A stretch of DNA of 64,000 bases from a virus. This document shows positions 57,284 through 64,000 of the stretch, piece after piece. The stretch lies in IMG/VR virus record IMGVR_UViG_3300030102_004647, positions 9,371 through 73,370 of that record. The stretch is one strand, 5' to 3'. The number at the start of each line of letters is the position of its first letter. Position 1 is the stretch's first letter. The notes under the pieces were generated by a model that ran no database searches, had not been told where the DNA came from, and saw nothing but the letters and a program-made list of their open reading frames with translations. The position numbers and the translations under genes are program-made.

Positions 57284-57888
57284 TAGAGTGCCTCATGCAT
57301 TAAAGGAATGTCGGACAGGACAGATTTGTTCCAAGGCAAAAATACTGACGAGGTTTTACAATCTGCCACAATGTCTGTTTTATTTTTTGTATATTTGCCC
57401 GCCGATGAAAGTATCCACTTCGTATCAAAATAGTTGTCGGTCAAATCCCACTCATAGTCTCGTGCCTCTAGAGCAACCGGACAGATGTGCGTTCTATAAA
57501 TAGCAATGTCGGCGTCTCTCATTCTTAGGCACATATCCCAAGCAGCGTCTGATTTACGAACAATCTGTTCGTCAAACTTCCCGATTCTACACTCTACATC
57601 TCGACGCAGTCCGATCAACCTGTGATCCCCCATGTCCACAAAGCCATATCCAAAATCCAGCAAAGTCACTAGCTCCACCATGTGCTGCCTGCTAGGACGT
57701 GCCCACTGGTCACAGATTATCACATGCTGCCCACTGCTCTTAGAAATGCACTCATTCCACATTGCGGCCTGGGAATCCCACGGACCAAATAATCGCGTCC
57801 TGGGCCATTGTGCGAGCTTGAGACAGGTGACAGCCCTGTCATCGTCTGGCATTATTTTGGTAATGATTGCCGGAGTCGCCTGAGACAT
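57283..57888 (-). CDS. GT2-like protein, divergent
   Basis: 201 residues. GPWDSQAAMWNECISKSSGQHVIICDQWARPSRQHM resembles the N-x-x-x-x-x-x-x-G-x-x-I-x-x-x-D block of family 2 transferases; the rest is divergent, and the usual D-D pair is missing or changed. It lies inside the GT operon with a 50-bp overlap with the upstream GT2 gene. Sugar-related role inferred from context. Confidence 0.55.
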   Translation of the reverse strand: MSQATPAIITKIMPDDDRAVTCLKLAQWPRTRLFGPWDSQAAMWNECISKSSGQHVIICDQWARPSRQHMVELVTLLDFGYGFVDMGDHRLIGLRRDVECRIGKFDEQIVRKSDAAWDMCLRMRDADIAIYRTHICPVALEARDYEWDLTDNYFDTKWILSSAGKYTKNKTDIVADCKTSSVFLPWNKSVLSDIPLMHEAL

Positions 57889-58513
57889 CTAGTACAGCCT
57901 TCCGTAGCTTGTTCTCTATGGATCTGAACTCTGATCGAGTTGCGGATCCTATGGGGTCAAAATAATAGTGATAGAGGACTTTTTCAATTTTATAGAACCT
58001 CTCTACTTTGTCGGCCATCTTCTCGGCCCAGGCTGAGTCTTCCCCGAAGTCCTGGTCAGGGAACGGACAGCCCTCGGTCAATTTACGTCTCCAAACATTA
58101 GTATGTGATCCCTTCGCAATATGAACATCCTCGGTGATATATCCGGCAGTTACTAGTCGAGGATCGTATGTGCAAAGTATATCACGTTGCAAACCTCCAT
58201 GATGAAGCATCAGATCGTACTGTATTACGTCCACCCCTGGATTTGAACCTATAGCTTTCAAAATGGAATCGACGTAGTCGGTCGATATTTGATCATCGTC
58301 GTCTACGAAAGTAATATATTCGCCCGTTGCCATTCCCATCAACAGGTTCCGCTTTGTGCCGACAGTATGCACTCGATTGTCCATCAGTGCGAGGATCTCC
58401 ACATCTTCGCGGCCCGTGGTCTGATCCTGCAATTCTGCGACCATCTCGGGAAAGTGTTTTCCCAGTCGGTCGGGAATGGTCGTGATTAAGATCGAGAGTT
58501 TTCGGGTTCCCAT
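57839..58513 (-). CDS. GT2-type glycosyltransferase
   Basis: 224 residues from the ATG at 58513 (MGTRKLSILITTIPDRLGKHF). The blocks LSILITTIPDR, GTKRNLLMGMATGEYITFVDDDDQI (D-D-D-D near residue 70) and GEDSAWAEKMADKV fit family 2. A start at 58576 would overlap the upstream gene by 91 bp instead of 28. Member of the radical SAM-GT operon. Confidence 0.85.
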   Translation of the reverse strand: MGTRKLSILITTIPDRLGKHFPEMVAELQDQTTGREDVEILALMDNRVHTVGTKRNLLMGMATGEYITFVDDDDQISTDYVDSILKAIGSNPGVDVIQYDLMLHHGGLQRDILCTYDPRLVTAGYITEDVHIAKGSHTNVWRRKLTEGCPFPDQDFGEDSAWAEKMADKVERFYKIEKVLYHYYFDPIGSATRSEFRSIENKLRKAVLDVSGDSGNHYQNNARR

Positions 58514-59364
58514 ATTCCTGGGATCTTGCTTCGCTCCTGCAAGTGTCTGGTGAAGGTGCATGGGTGTTCTTTCCAATTTTTAGGTGTAAGCCAATTGTTG
58601 TATTTCTGAGAGATAGGAGATCCGGCAAACCAGTGGATCCCCACCTGACTCGGAGGAAGTTCATGACTCCACTCCCATATTTGCTCGATGCCTCTCCAGT
58701 TCCAAGGGTAAACATCTTCCCCAGGAGAAGGTGTAAAAAGACGATGGTTGTACCTCTCCATGATCCGTTGAGCCATGAAGTGTCCAGGGGAATGAGGTCG
58801 TATCTTTAAAATCTGACAGATTCGGTTGGTGCCAAAATCTTGATATTGAGAAGGCTCACCCCCGTCTTTACAACTGTTATACATAAGCTCAAAAAACTTT
58901 AGTCCTGGCTTGCATCCCAAGAATCCAATAGTAAAGTCTCCGCAAGGCAAAGGTGCAACAAGATCAGAGGACGCACACTTGTGAAGTAGGTCGTCCATAG
59001 GATGCATGTACAGGATATCCATGTCGCTGTACCAGCCACCGTGTTCGTGTAACACTTTCCACTGGTACATATCGCACTGATGCACAGGATCCAAGTTTTC
59101 TGGAAGATCAACTGCTTTGACTGTTATAGGAAGATTGTATGCATCATGCATCCAGTCCGGCCCGTCATATCCGCAGAAGTCTTGTTGCTCTTCCGATGTC
59201 CACGACTTCTTGGACTTTGAATTTCTCGACACATACAAAGTTGTTTCCCAGCTTGGATTGTGAAGACAAAAAGTTTGCAGTGTCAGATACCGTAGCCACG
59301 ACATCTTCCCGCCCGCCCAAAAAAAACACATTCTCTTGGGTATAGTTGTAACCTTATTTGACAC
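58486..59364 (-). CDS. GT32-type glycosyltransferase (DXD sugar-binding)
   Basis: 292 residues, starting at the GTG at 59364 that overlaps the upstream TAG (TAGTG), with AGGAGG 9 nt ahead; another GTG is at 59370. IPKRMCFFWAGGKMSWLRYLTLQT at the start and HEHGGWYSDMDILYMHPMDDL (the DXD of Gly_transf_sug) define family 32, capsular or mannosyl-type transferases. FDFGTNRICQILKIRPHSPGHF-like segments follow (YQDFGTNRICQIL). Confidence 0.85.
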   Translation of the reverse strand: MSNKVTTIPKRMCFFWAGGKMSWLRYLTLQTFCLHNPSWETTLYVSRNSKSKKSWTSEEQQDFCGYDGPDWMHDAYNLPITVKAVDLPENLDPVHQCDMYQWKVLHEHGGWYSDMDILYMHPMDDLLHKCASSDLVAPLPCGDFTIGFLGCKPGLKFFELMYNSCKDGGEPSQYQDFGTNRICQILKIRPHSPGHFMAQRIMERYNHRLFTPSPGEDVYPWNWRGIEQIWEWSHELPPSQVGIHWFAGSPISQKYNNWLTPKNWKEHPCTFTRHLQERSKIPGIWEPENSRS

Positions 59365-60104
59365 TACCACGGTCCTCCTGACGCCTCCCACTTAATCTCT
59401 CCCGCCTCGGCCTGAGCTTTCTTTCGTTCATACAACTCTTTCGAGGGTATTACTAAACTACTCAGACCTTGAGGTCGATGATGATTCTGGTGGTAGCCGA
59501 CAATTTGAGATGTAAAGACTGGTTTTAATCCCAGCCCATGGATTAAACAATCACCGAACCAATCGTCATCGTATCCCGGTTCGGTGAACTCTTCGTCATT
59601 GCCCCCAACAGCATACAGATCTTTCTTCCACAACGCTCCCAAAAAAAAGAAAGGTCGTCTGTAGCTAGGGCTAGTGTATTCCATCAAAATATTAAACTCT
59701 GGAGGAACCCCTTCGATGTTGAACACAGTTGCAATAACAAATTCTTTCGGGTTCAAAGCGTAGCACAAATCTTGAATAGCATTCCCTCGGTGTATTACGT
59801 CATCGGACTGGGCGATAATTATTTCGCCCTTCGCGTAACGATACGCATGATTTCGAGCAACCGAAGGATTTCGATATCGAGAGTTTTCTAATCGGTGAAG
59901 TTTAAAATTTGCATATCGTTCCCACTGCTTACACATCCACCACGTCTCGTCGTCGGATCCATCATCTACGACAATCACCTCAAACTGTGGCGAATCATTT
60001 ATCTGAGCATAGATAGATTCAAGAACTCGTTTAAGATACTCCTCTTTGTTTTTAGTTGCAATGCATATCGATGCAGTCACACTTCCACATGTTCGGCAAC
60101 TCAT
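59364..60104 (-). CDS. GT2-type glycosyltransferase
   Basis: 246 residues. TASICIATKNKEEYLKRVLESI, FEVIVVDDGSDDETWW, NPSVARNHAYRYAKGEIIIAQSDDVIH and GYDDDWFGDCLIHG give the four GT2 blocks, including the acid pairs for metal and sugar nucleotide. It overlaps the methyltransferase gene by 4 bp and the GT32 gene by 1 bp. It is the best preserved GT2 of the operon. Confidence 0.9.
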   Translation of the reverse strand: MSCRTCGSVTASICIATKNKEEYLKRVLESIYAQINDSPQFEVIVVDDGSDDETWWMCKQWERYANFKLHRLENSRYRNPSVARNHAYRYAKGEIIIAQSDDVIHRGNAIQDLCYALNPKEFVIATVFNIEGVPPEFNILMEYTSPSYRRPFFFLGALWKKDLYAVGGNDEEFTEPGYDDDWFGDCLIHGLGLKPVFTSQIVGYHQNHHRPQGLSSLVIPSKELYERKKAQAEAGEIKWEASGGPW

Positions 60105-60658
60105 TGATCCTCCTTCGGCTCGTCAGAAAAGCCTCCACCGTAAAAGTAAGCACCTACTATGTGCTTGGCAAACAAATGCACAGGAGTGTCGTCGCCCGTG
60201 TCCTTCTGCAATCTAGTCACCTCAAACTCTTGCTGTAGAAGTTCCCATTCTTGAAACCCACATCTATGTTTTTGAAGAGGATTGATGCCGTGACCCAGGT
60301 CATCGTTTTCAGACTGCTCCACAAACCCTTCGGGTGTGTTTATAAAAACATACTTTCTTGCAATTGACTTTGATTTGTTAATTACCTCCAAAGCCTCTTC
60401 TTTTTCTAAATGCTCAAGAACATCGAGAAGTAGTACATGGTCCCACGACTTGTCGGGAAACATATGCACTACCCCTGGCAAAGTTCCAATCATTGTGATC
60501 ATTCGATCCGATAAGTTGTCGAGGTACTTGGTATAAGCATCGATACCTAGATGCCTCGCTCCTATGACTCCAGTCGCGGATACCATACCGCATCCAAAGT
60601 CCAAAACAGAATCACATGGATCTAAATAGTTGAGGATCTCTTTCCCTAGCCAGTTCAT
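60101..60658 (-). CDS. SAM-dependent methyltransferase
   Basis: 185 residues. SVLDFGCGMVSATGVIGARHLGIDAY (motif I, E/D-x-G-x-G with G-C-G), WDHVLLLDVLEHLEKEEAL (motif for the D-V-L-E-H-L block) and KYVFINTPEGF fit class I methyltransferases that modify sugars or small molecules. It lies between radical SAM and GT2 genes with 4-bp overlaps. Confidence 0.85.
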   Translation of the reverse strand: MNWLGKEILNYLDPCDSVLDFGCGMVSATGVIGARHLGIDAYTKYLDNLSDRMITMIGTLPGVVHMFPDKSWDHVLLLDVLEHLEKEEALEVINKSKSIARKYVFINTPEGFVEQSENDDLGHGINPLQKHRCGFQEWELLQQEFEVTRLQKDTGDDTPVHLFAKHIVGAYFYGGGFSDEPKEDQ

Positions 60659-61761
60659 ACAAAGTCAACGTGTCTTGGTTTAGGTTCTAACGCATACAAA
60701 ATAGTTCGATTCTTATTATTAAACATACACCTCGGACAGCCTCGGGCATCAAACTTATTGAAGTTGTGCTTCTTCATGTCCGACTCCCACAGTTCTTTGA
60801 ATCTTTGATCTTTGATAGATCCGATCAGTCCTTTCTCGTTGTAAGCTAACACACAGCACCTGTACACATTCAAGTCCCCACCGATGTACGTGTTGAACTC
60901 TTGATATCCACAATAAGAGTAGTCTGGATTCTTTAGCTCTAGATCCTCTGTCCGATCACCAAAGTTGTTGAACACTTTGAAATTCTTATCGGACAGCTTC
61001 GAGGCTTCTCGAATCAACTCTTTCGCTTCATCATAGAATCCATCAAAGTAGCTGAGACCATCGTCCTGAAATATCGCAGAGATCCTGACGTTGTCCACAC
61101 CTGCTTCCTTAGCTCGGGCCGTACAATCAACAACTTCTTTCCAGTTTTCTTTGGTAACTACAAAACCAATCCCGATGATCAGATCGCAGTCCTCTTTCTC
61201 TTTTTTAGCAGCACACAGGTCGTCGATGTTTCTCCATGTTCGATGGAAATGTTGCTTTCCAATTCGCCGGATATCTGCGTAGGTGTTCTCGTTCCCTGCA
61301 TCGATAGAGAATCGAACCCACTGCCCTCGAAGATACGCTTCGATCAGTCCCTTCCGAAAGACCGCTCCGTTGCTAACAACTCCCAGACCCATACCTCTGT
61401 CCGATATTCCGTTGAATATTTCGATGTGGTCTGGATGTACAGTCGGCTCCCCTCCCCCTGTTACTTGTATCGCTCCGACTCCCATCTCCTGACAGTCGTC
61501 AAGGATCTCGAACACTTTCGGGCCTTCGATCATTCTGTTTGGATTGTTAGTCCCAACCTTGGCAAGTTCGGAGTCGCCAGCAAATAATTGGTTGGATGTG
61601 TAGCCAGACATCCGATACGCACAGAACGAACAATCGTGATTGCACAAGTCGGAAATAATTAGCTGGACTTGGGTTGGGACTATCTGCACACCCGACTTGA
61701 TACTATCTATCCGCTCTCGGTGATGTATCACTTTTAGGGGGCTGTATGGAGATCCTTCCAT
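60655..61761 (-). CDS. Radical SAM protein with SPASM-like C-terminus
   Basis: 368 residues. CNHDCSFC (C40-x3-C44-x2-C47) binds the SAM cluster; GAIQVTGGGEPTVHPDH is the G-G-E-P motif. A C-terminal cysteine set (CGYQEF...YRCCVLAYN...CPRCMFNN) suggests one or two auxiliary clusters, as in SPASM proteins that modify peptides or sugars. First gene of the GT operon. A ribosome binding site GGAAG stands six nt before the ATG at 61761. Confidence 0.88.
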   Translation of the reverse strand: MEGSPYSPLKVIHHRERIDSIKSGVQIVPTQVQLIISDLCNHDCSFCAYRMSGYTSNQLFAGDSELAKVGTNNPNRMIEGPKVFEILDDCQEMGVGAIQVTGGGEPTVHPDHIEIFNGISDRGMGLGVVSNGAVFRKGLIEAYLRGQWVRFSIDAGNENTYADIRRIGKQHFHRTWRNIDDLCAAKKEKEDCDLIIGIGFVVTKENWKEVVDCTARAKEAGVDNVRISAIFQDDGLSYFDGFYDEAKELIREASKLSDKNFKVFNNFGDRTEDLELKNPDYSYCGYQEFNTYIGGDLNVYRCCVLAYNEKGLIGSIKDQRFKELWESDMKKHNFNKFDARGCPRCMFNNKNRTILYALEPKPRHVDFV

Positions 61762-61836
61762 AATCGACTTCCATTTCGGCTAAGGTTTTGAGATAATTCC
61801 TTCATCGTTATATACCCAGGTCACGGAGGCACCGCA
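61762..61836. other. Divergent intergenic region
   Basis: 75 bp between the radical SAM start and the plus-strand gene at 61837. It must hold the promoters for both directions, but no clear -35/-10 pair is visible; the minus strand contains TATATAAC near 61808-61815. Confidence 0.4.
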
Positions 61837-62175
61837 GTGGGGAACAAAGAACGGATTATACAGGTTGCATGGAAAAAGTGGAGGCTTATTTTTGACAAGG
61901 CTCTACCTCGCGACACTGACGGAAGCACCGACCCTCCTACAAAAAAACGTAAATCTATACGGATCAAGGATAATCTAGTAGGCCAGGAATTTCTGGAAAC
62001 CTACCTGCATGAAACCCATCACGCTGGGAATGACTCGATTTGTGAAGATTATGTTGAGCAAATAGCCCACGATCAAGCCGCTTCGTTTTGCTATCGAGAT
62101 TGTATCGAACGATTTTTGGGGTGTCCTCGCATTGTTGCGATGGTTGAGGAAATTCTAGACTCTCGAAAAAAATAA
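61837..62175 (+). CDS. Small HExxH zinc-site protein
   Basis: 112 residues from the GTG at 61837, with GGAGG 7 nt ahead. LETYLHETHHAGND (about residue 55) is a HExxH site, followed by EDYVEQIAHDQAASFCY with a further acidic pair, as in a small phage metalloprotein family of unknown function. It and the next gene are the only rightward genes of the window. Confidence 0.68.
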   Translation: MGNKERIIQVAWKKWRLIFDKALPRDTDGSTDPPTKKRKSIRIKDNLVGQEFLETYLHETHHAGNDSICEDYVEQIAHDQAASFCYRDCIERFLGCPRIVAMVEEILDSRKK

Positions 62176-62226
62176 CAAGCTAACAAGGTGGAACCTTGTA
62201 GCTTCAGTGTAAGGAGACACAAACAA

Positions 62227-63270
62227 ATGGCTAACCATACGCCAGGATTTAGGTGGTCCGAGGAAAAAGAGAAATACATCAAAGAGCTTCTGAGAAAACA
62301 TCCAGACACCTCTTTGCGAGAACTCGCTGACTACTTTGGCATCTCTTCCAATGCAGTCCGCAAAAAAATCAAGAAGATGGGATTCACACTTCGGGGACTT
62401 CGGGCCGGTGAGTTTTTTATCGAGCCGGAGTCCGAACCGCAAGAGGTCGAGATGTCGGAAGTGTGGTCTGCTTACGAAAAGCAAAACGAGATCAAGATTG
62501 CCAAGCATAAGAACGATGGCAGATACATCGCAGAGTTTCCCGAAGAGGTTATCGCGGTGTCTTTTATTAGTGACCAGCACATAGCTGGAAATAACATCGT
62601 AGCTCTCAAACGAATGAGAGAGGATGCGGAGTTGATTGCAAACACTCCCGGCCTGTACGCATGCCTGGGAGGTGATTCTATCGACAACCATATCAAACAT
62701 CGTGCTGCTGTTCTCGCGGCCCGAACTACTCCAGGCGATCAGTACGAACTATTCGATTACTACTTGAGTCTGTTCTCCGACAAGATCCTTGGAGTGATCA
62801 CAGGCAACCATGACGACTGGACTCCCCAGGTCTCCGGTACGGATGTGATCGCATCCATTTGTGCGAAGCACGGGATCTCTTTCAGCAGTGACGAAGCTCG
62901 GATCGCAGCGTATGTCGGTGATCAAGAATATCGACTTGCATGGCGTCACAAGTATCGCTTCGGTAGTCAGATGAACCAAACACACAGCCCGAAACAGTGG
63001 TATAGATTCGGGCCGGAACCATTTGATGTCGGCGTAGTATGCCACCATCATGAAACGGCCATCGAGGCTTGCATAATGCACGGCAAGCAAACCTGGGTCT
63101 GTCGGCCAGGATCCTACCAGATCAATTCATCCTATGGTCGCCAGGGAGGCTTCAACGATTCTCTGCCCGCCTGCCCGACATTCTTACTGTATCCGCACCA
63201 CAGACGAATCATCGGATTCCCAGACGTTCGTGATGCAGTGATTACTCTGAACGCTGAGAGGAATCAGTGA
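62227..63270 (+). CDS. HTH-metallophosphoesterase fusion protein
   Basis: 347 residues from the ATG at 62227 with AAGGAG before it. N-terminal helix-turn-helix (TSLRELADYFGISSNAVRKKIKKMGF, about 27-52), then a calcineurin-type domain: SFISDQHIAGN, LGGDSIDNH, ITGNHDDW and VVCHHHETA give the D-x-H, G-D-x-x-D, G-N-H-D and H-x-H motifs. A DNA-bound phosphoesterase or nuclease, possibly acting on modified DNA or nucleotides. The gene end overlaps the next minus-strand gene by 29 bp. Confidence 0.85.
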   Translation: MANHTPGFRWSEEKEKYIKELLRKHPDTSLRELADYFGISSNAVRKKIKKMGFTLRGLRAGEFFIEPESEPQEVEMSEVWSAYEKQNEIKIAKHKNDGRYIAEFPEEVIAVSFISDQHIAGNNIVALKRMREDAELIANTPGLYACLGGDSIDNHIKHRAAVLAARTTPGDQYELFDYYLSLFSDKILGVITGNHDDWTPQVSGTDVIASICAKHGISFSSDEARIAAYVGDQEYRLAWRHKYRFGSQMNQTHSPKQWYRFGPEPFDVGVVCHHHETAIEACIMHGKQTWVCRPGSYQINSSYGRQGGFNDSLPACPTFLLYPHHRRIIGFPDVRDAVITLNAERNQ

Positions 63271-63493
63271 TCACTTGGTGCTGAGTTTCGATCCAGCATC
63301 GTGCGCCACATGAAAGCGGATCGTCGGGCCGGTACACGACCCGTGCGATCTCGTTGCCTTCTTTGTCCACGATCACTGCTTGATGTGCGTATCGATTCTC
63401 TTTGTAATCTTTCACCGTCAACACAGGCTCGGCCTTCCCATTTTTCTGGTTGGACTTAACCTTGTGTTGATTAACATGAATGATCGTTTTCAT
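63242..63493 (-). CDS. Small conserved phage protein of unknown function
   Basis: 83 residues from the ATG at 63493 (MKTIIHVNQHKVKSNQ...). The sequence KTIIHVNQHKVKSN...EPVLTVKDYKENRYAHQAVI...RVVYRPDDPLSCGARCWIET is a recurrent small protein of tailed phages, function unknown to me. An ATG at 63526 is an alternative start. The 16-bp palindrome lies 27 bp before the chosen start. Confidence 0.7.
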   Translation of the reverse strand: MKTIIHVNQHKVKSNQKNGKAEPVLTVKDYKENRYAHQAVIVDKEGNEIARVVYRPDDPLSCGARCWIETQHQVITDSSQRSE

Positions 63494-63520
63494 CTTGTCC
63501 CAAGATGGAAAGGGAATCTG

Positions 63521-63536
63521 GTGCATACGTCTGCAC
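63521..63536. promoter_or_regulatory. Copy of the dispersed 16-bp palindrome
   Basis: GTGCATACGTCTGCAC between two genes; its last base is the first of the upstream gene's stop codon (63536-63538). Confidence 0.65.
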
Positions 63537-63895
63537 TACTTTGCGAAGACTTCTGTCATCCAAGTTGTTGTCACTTTGATAACTGAAAAGTCTCCCTCCG
63601 CATGTAAATGGTTAGCCACCGCACACGCATCCTGATAAGTGTCTCGAAAGATTGTTCCAATAATCTCTTGAGTAACCAAGTGCAGATGTCCACGGATCTC
63701 CGTAAGTAGAACACCCTTATTTCTCAAATCTTCAACGTCCTTTGGATCGACAGGCCAATAAGTGTTTTCACCTTCGGTCCATGTAACATCTTGGTACATG
63801 TCAAAGATCTTGTCTTTGACCTCTAGGAGTTGATAACCTTCCGTAGTTTTGTTGAGAACCCTATACACGAATCGTACTTCATACTCTTCTGCCAT
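63536..63895 (-). CDS. Unknown small protein
   Basis: 119 residues from the ATG at 63895 (MAEEYEVRFVYRVLNK). Alpha/beta by eye; acidic middle (WPVDPKDVEDLRNKG), His-rich turn (EIRGHLHLVTQEIIG). An open frame extends to 63934 but overlaps the upstream gene. Not recognised. Confidence 0.65.
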   Translation of the reverse strand: MAEEYEVRFVYRVLNKTTEGYQLLEVKDKIFDMYQDVTWTEGENTYWPVDPKDVEDLRNKGVLLTEIRGHLHLVTQEIIGTIFRDTYQDACAVANHLHAEGDFSVIKVTTTWMTEVFAK

Positions 63896-63902
63896 AATGT
63901 TC

Positions 63903-64000
63903 TCACTTCTTTTTTGATCCATAAGGGCGACCAAGCTTTGGCTTGTTCGGTTTGAACTCGATGATTTCGTCCCGTCTAATCAACCAAGTTCTGACACCGT
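63903..64000 (-). CDS. 3' end of a gene cut by the window edge
   Basis: The last 31 codons, ending at TGA at 63905-63903 (...RTWLIRRDEIIEFKPNKPKLGRPYGSKKK). Basic C-terminal tail of the kind seen on DNA-contacting proteins. Seven bases separate it from the next start, which supports it as the real reading frame. Confidence 0.6.
   Translation of the reverse strand, partial: GVRTWLIRRDEIIEFKPNKPKLGRPYGSKKK

Noticed and set aside
1-64000. CRISPR arrays, insertion sequences, integrase and att sites
   Set aside because: No regularly spaced repeats, no transposase or integrase-like protein and no tRNA target were seen. Temperate life style cannot be excluded because the genome is incomplete.

Overview
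The window is one continuous piece of a tailed double-stranded DNA phage, most likely a siphovirus. It carries a GpA-type terminase, a Mu-like portal, a MuF-type head protein, an HK97-type prohead protease and capsid, a long tape measure preceded by frameshifted tail assembly chaperones, and a family A DNA polymerase replication module. I see no sheath or myovirus baseplate, no integrase and no tRNA. Both ends cut through genes, so the genome is larger than 64 kb. Shine-Dalgarno sites and sigma70-type promoters are clear. A CsrA homologue and an RNA polymerase alpha-CTD-like protein point to a bacterial host that uses both systems; the host phylum cannot be read from the sequence.

Almost everything is transcribed leftwards (minus strand). 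From the right: two small genes (63.2-64.0 kb); two plus-strand genes (61.8-63.3 kb), which are the only rightward genes; a radical SAM, methyltransferase and glycosyltransferase operon (61.8-56.4 kb); a ~1 kb stretch with no protein gene that reads as one large folded noncoding RNA with its own promoter and T-tract (56.25-55.21 kb); short promoter-gene-terminator units (55.2-54.6 kb); a GT25, LmbE-like, nuclease and DUF3310 block (54.6-52.1 kb); a probable lysis cassette built around a papain-like protease (52.1-49.5 kb); a regulator, exonuclease and unknowns (49.4-46.6 kb); a host-takeover and regulation block with CsrA-like and alpha-CTD-like proteins (46.5-42.0 kb); packaging and head genes (42.0-31.2 kb); an accessory virion and glycosyltransferase block (31.1-26.6 kb); connector and tail genes (26.6-7.9 kb), interrupted by more glycosyltransferases; and replication genes (7.9-0 kb: DNA-binding protein, helicase loader, DnaB helicase, primase, SSB, PolA).

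Three themes stand out. (1) A ~1,035-nt structured RNA, closed by a long-range terminal helix and containing many internal helices. (2) A regulatory network: six promoters share an exactly 16-bp spacer carrying a CCGATA element, A/T-rich tracts lie upstream of the -35, and the leaders of the protein genes contain ACAAGGA, the core of a CsrA binding site, overlapping the ribosome binding site. The same genome encodes a CsrA-like protein and a free-standing alpha-CTD-like protein side by side. Separately, a 16-bp palindrome close to GTGCAGACATCTGCAC is scattered over the window, often just ahead of start codons. (3) Some twelve glycosyltransferase or glycosyltransferase-like genes, many lodged between virion genes, plus radical SAM, methyltransferase and LmbE-like enzymes, suggest the phage builds or attaches its own glycans.

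No database search was possible. Family names rest on motifs and gene order as stated in each entry.
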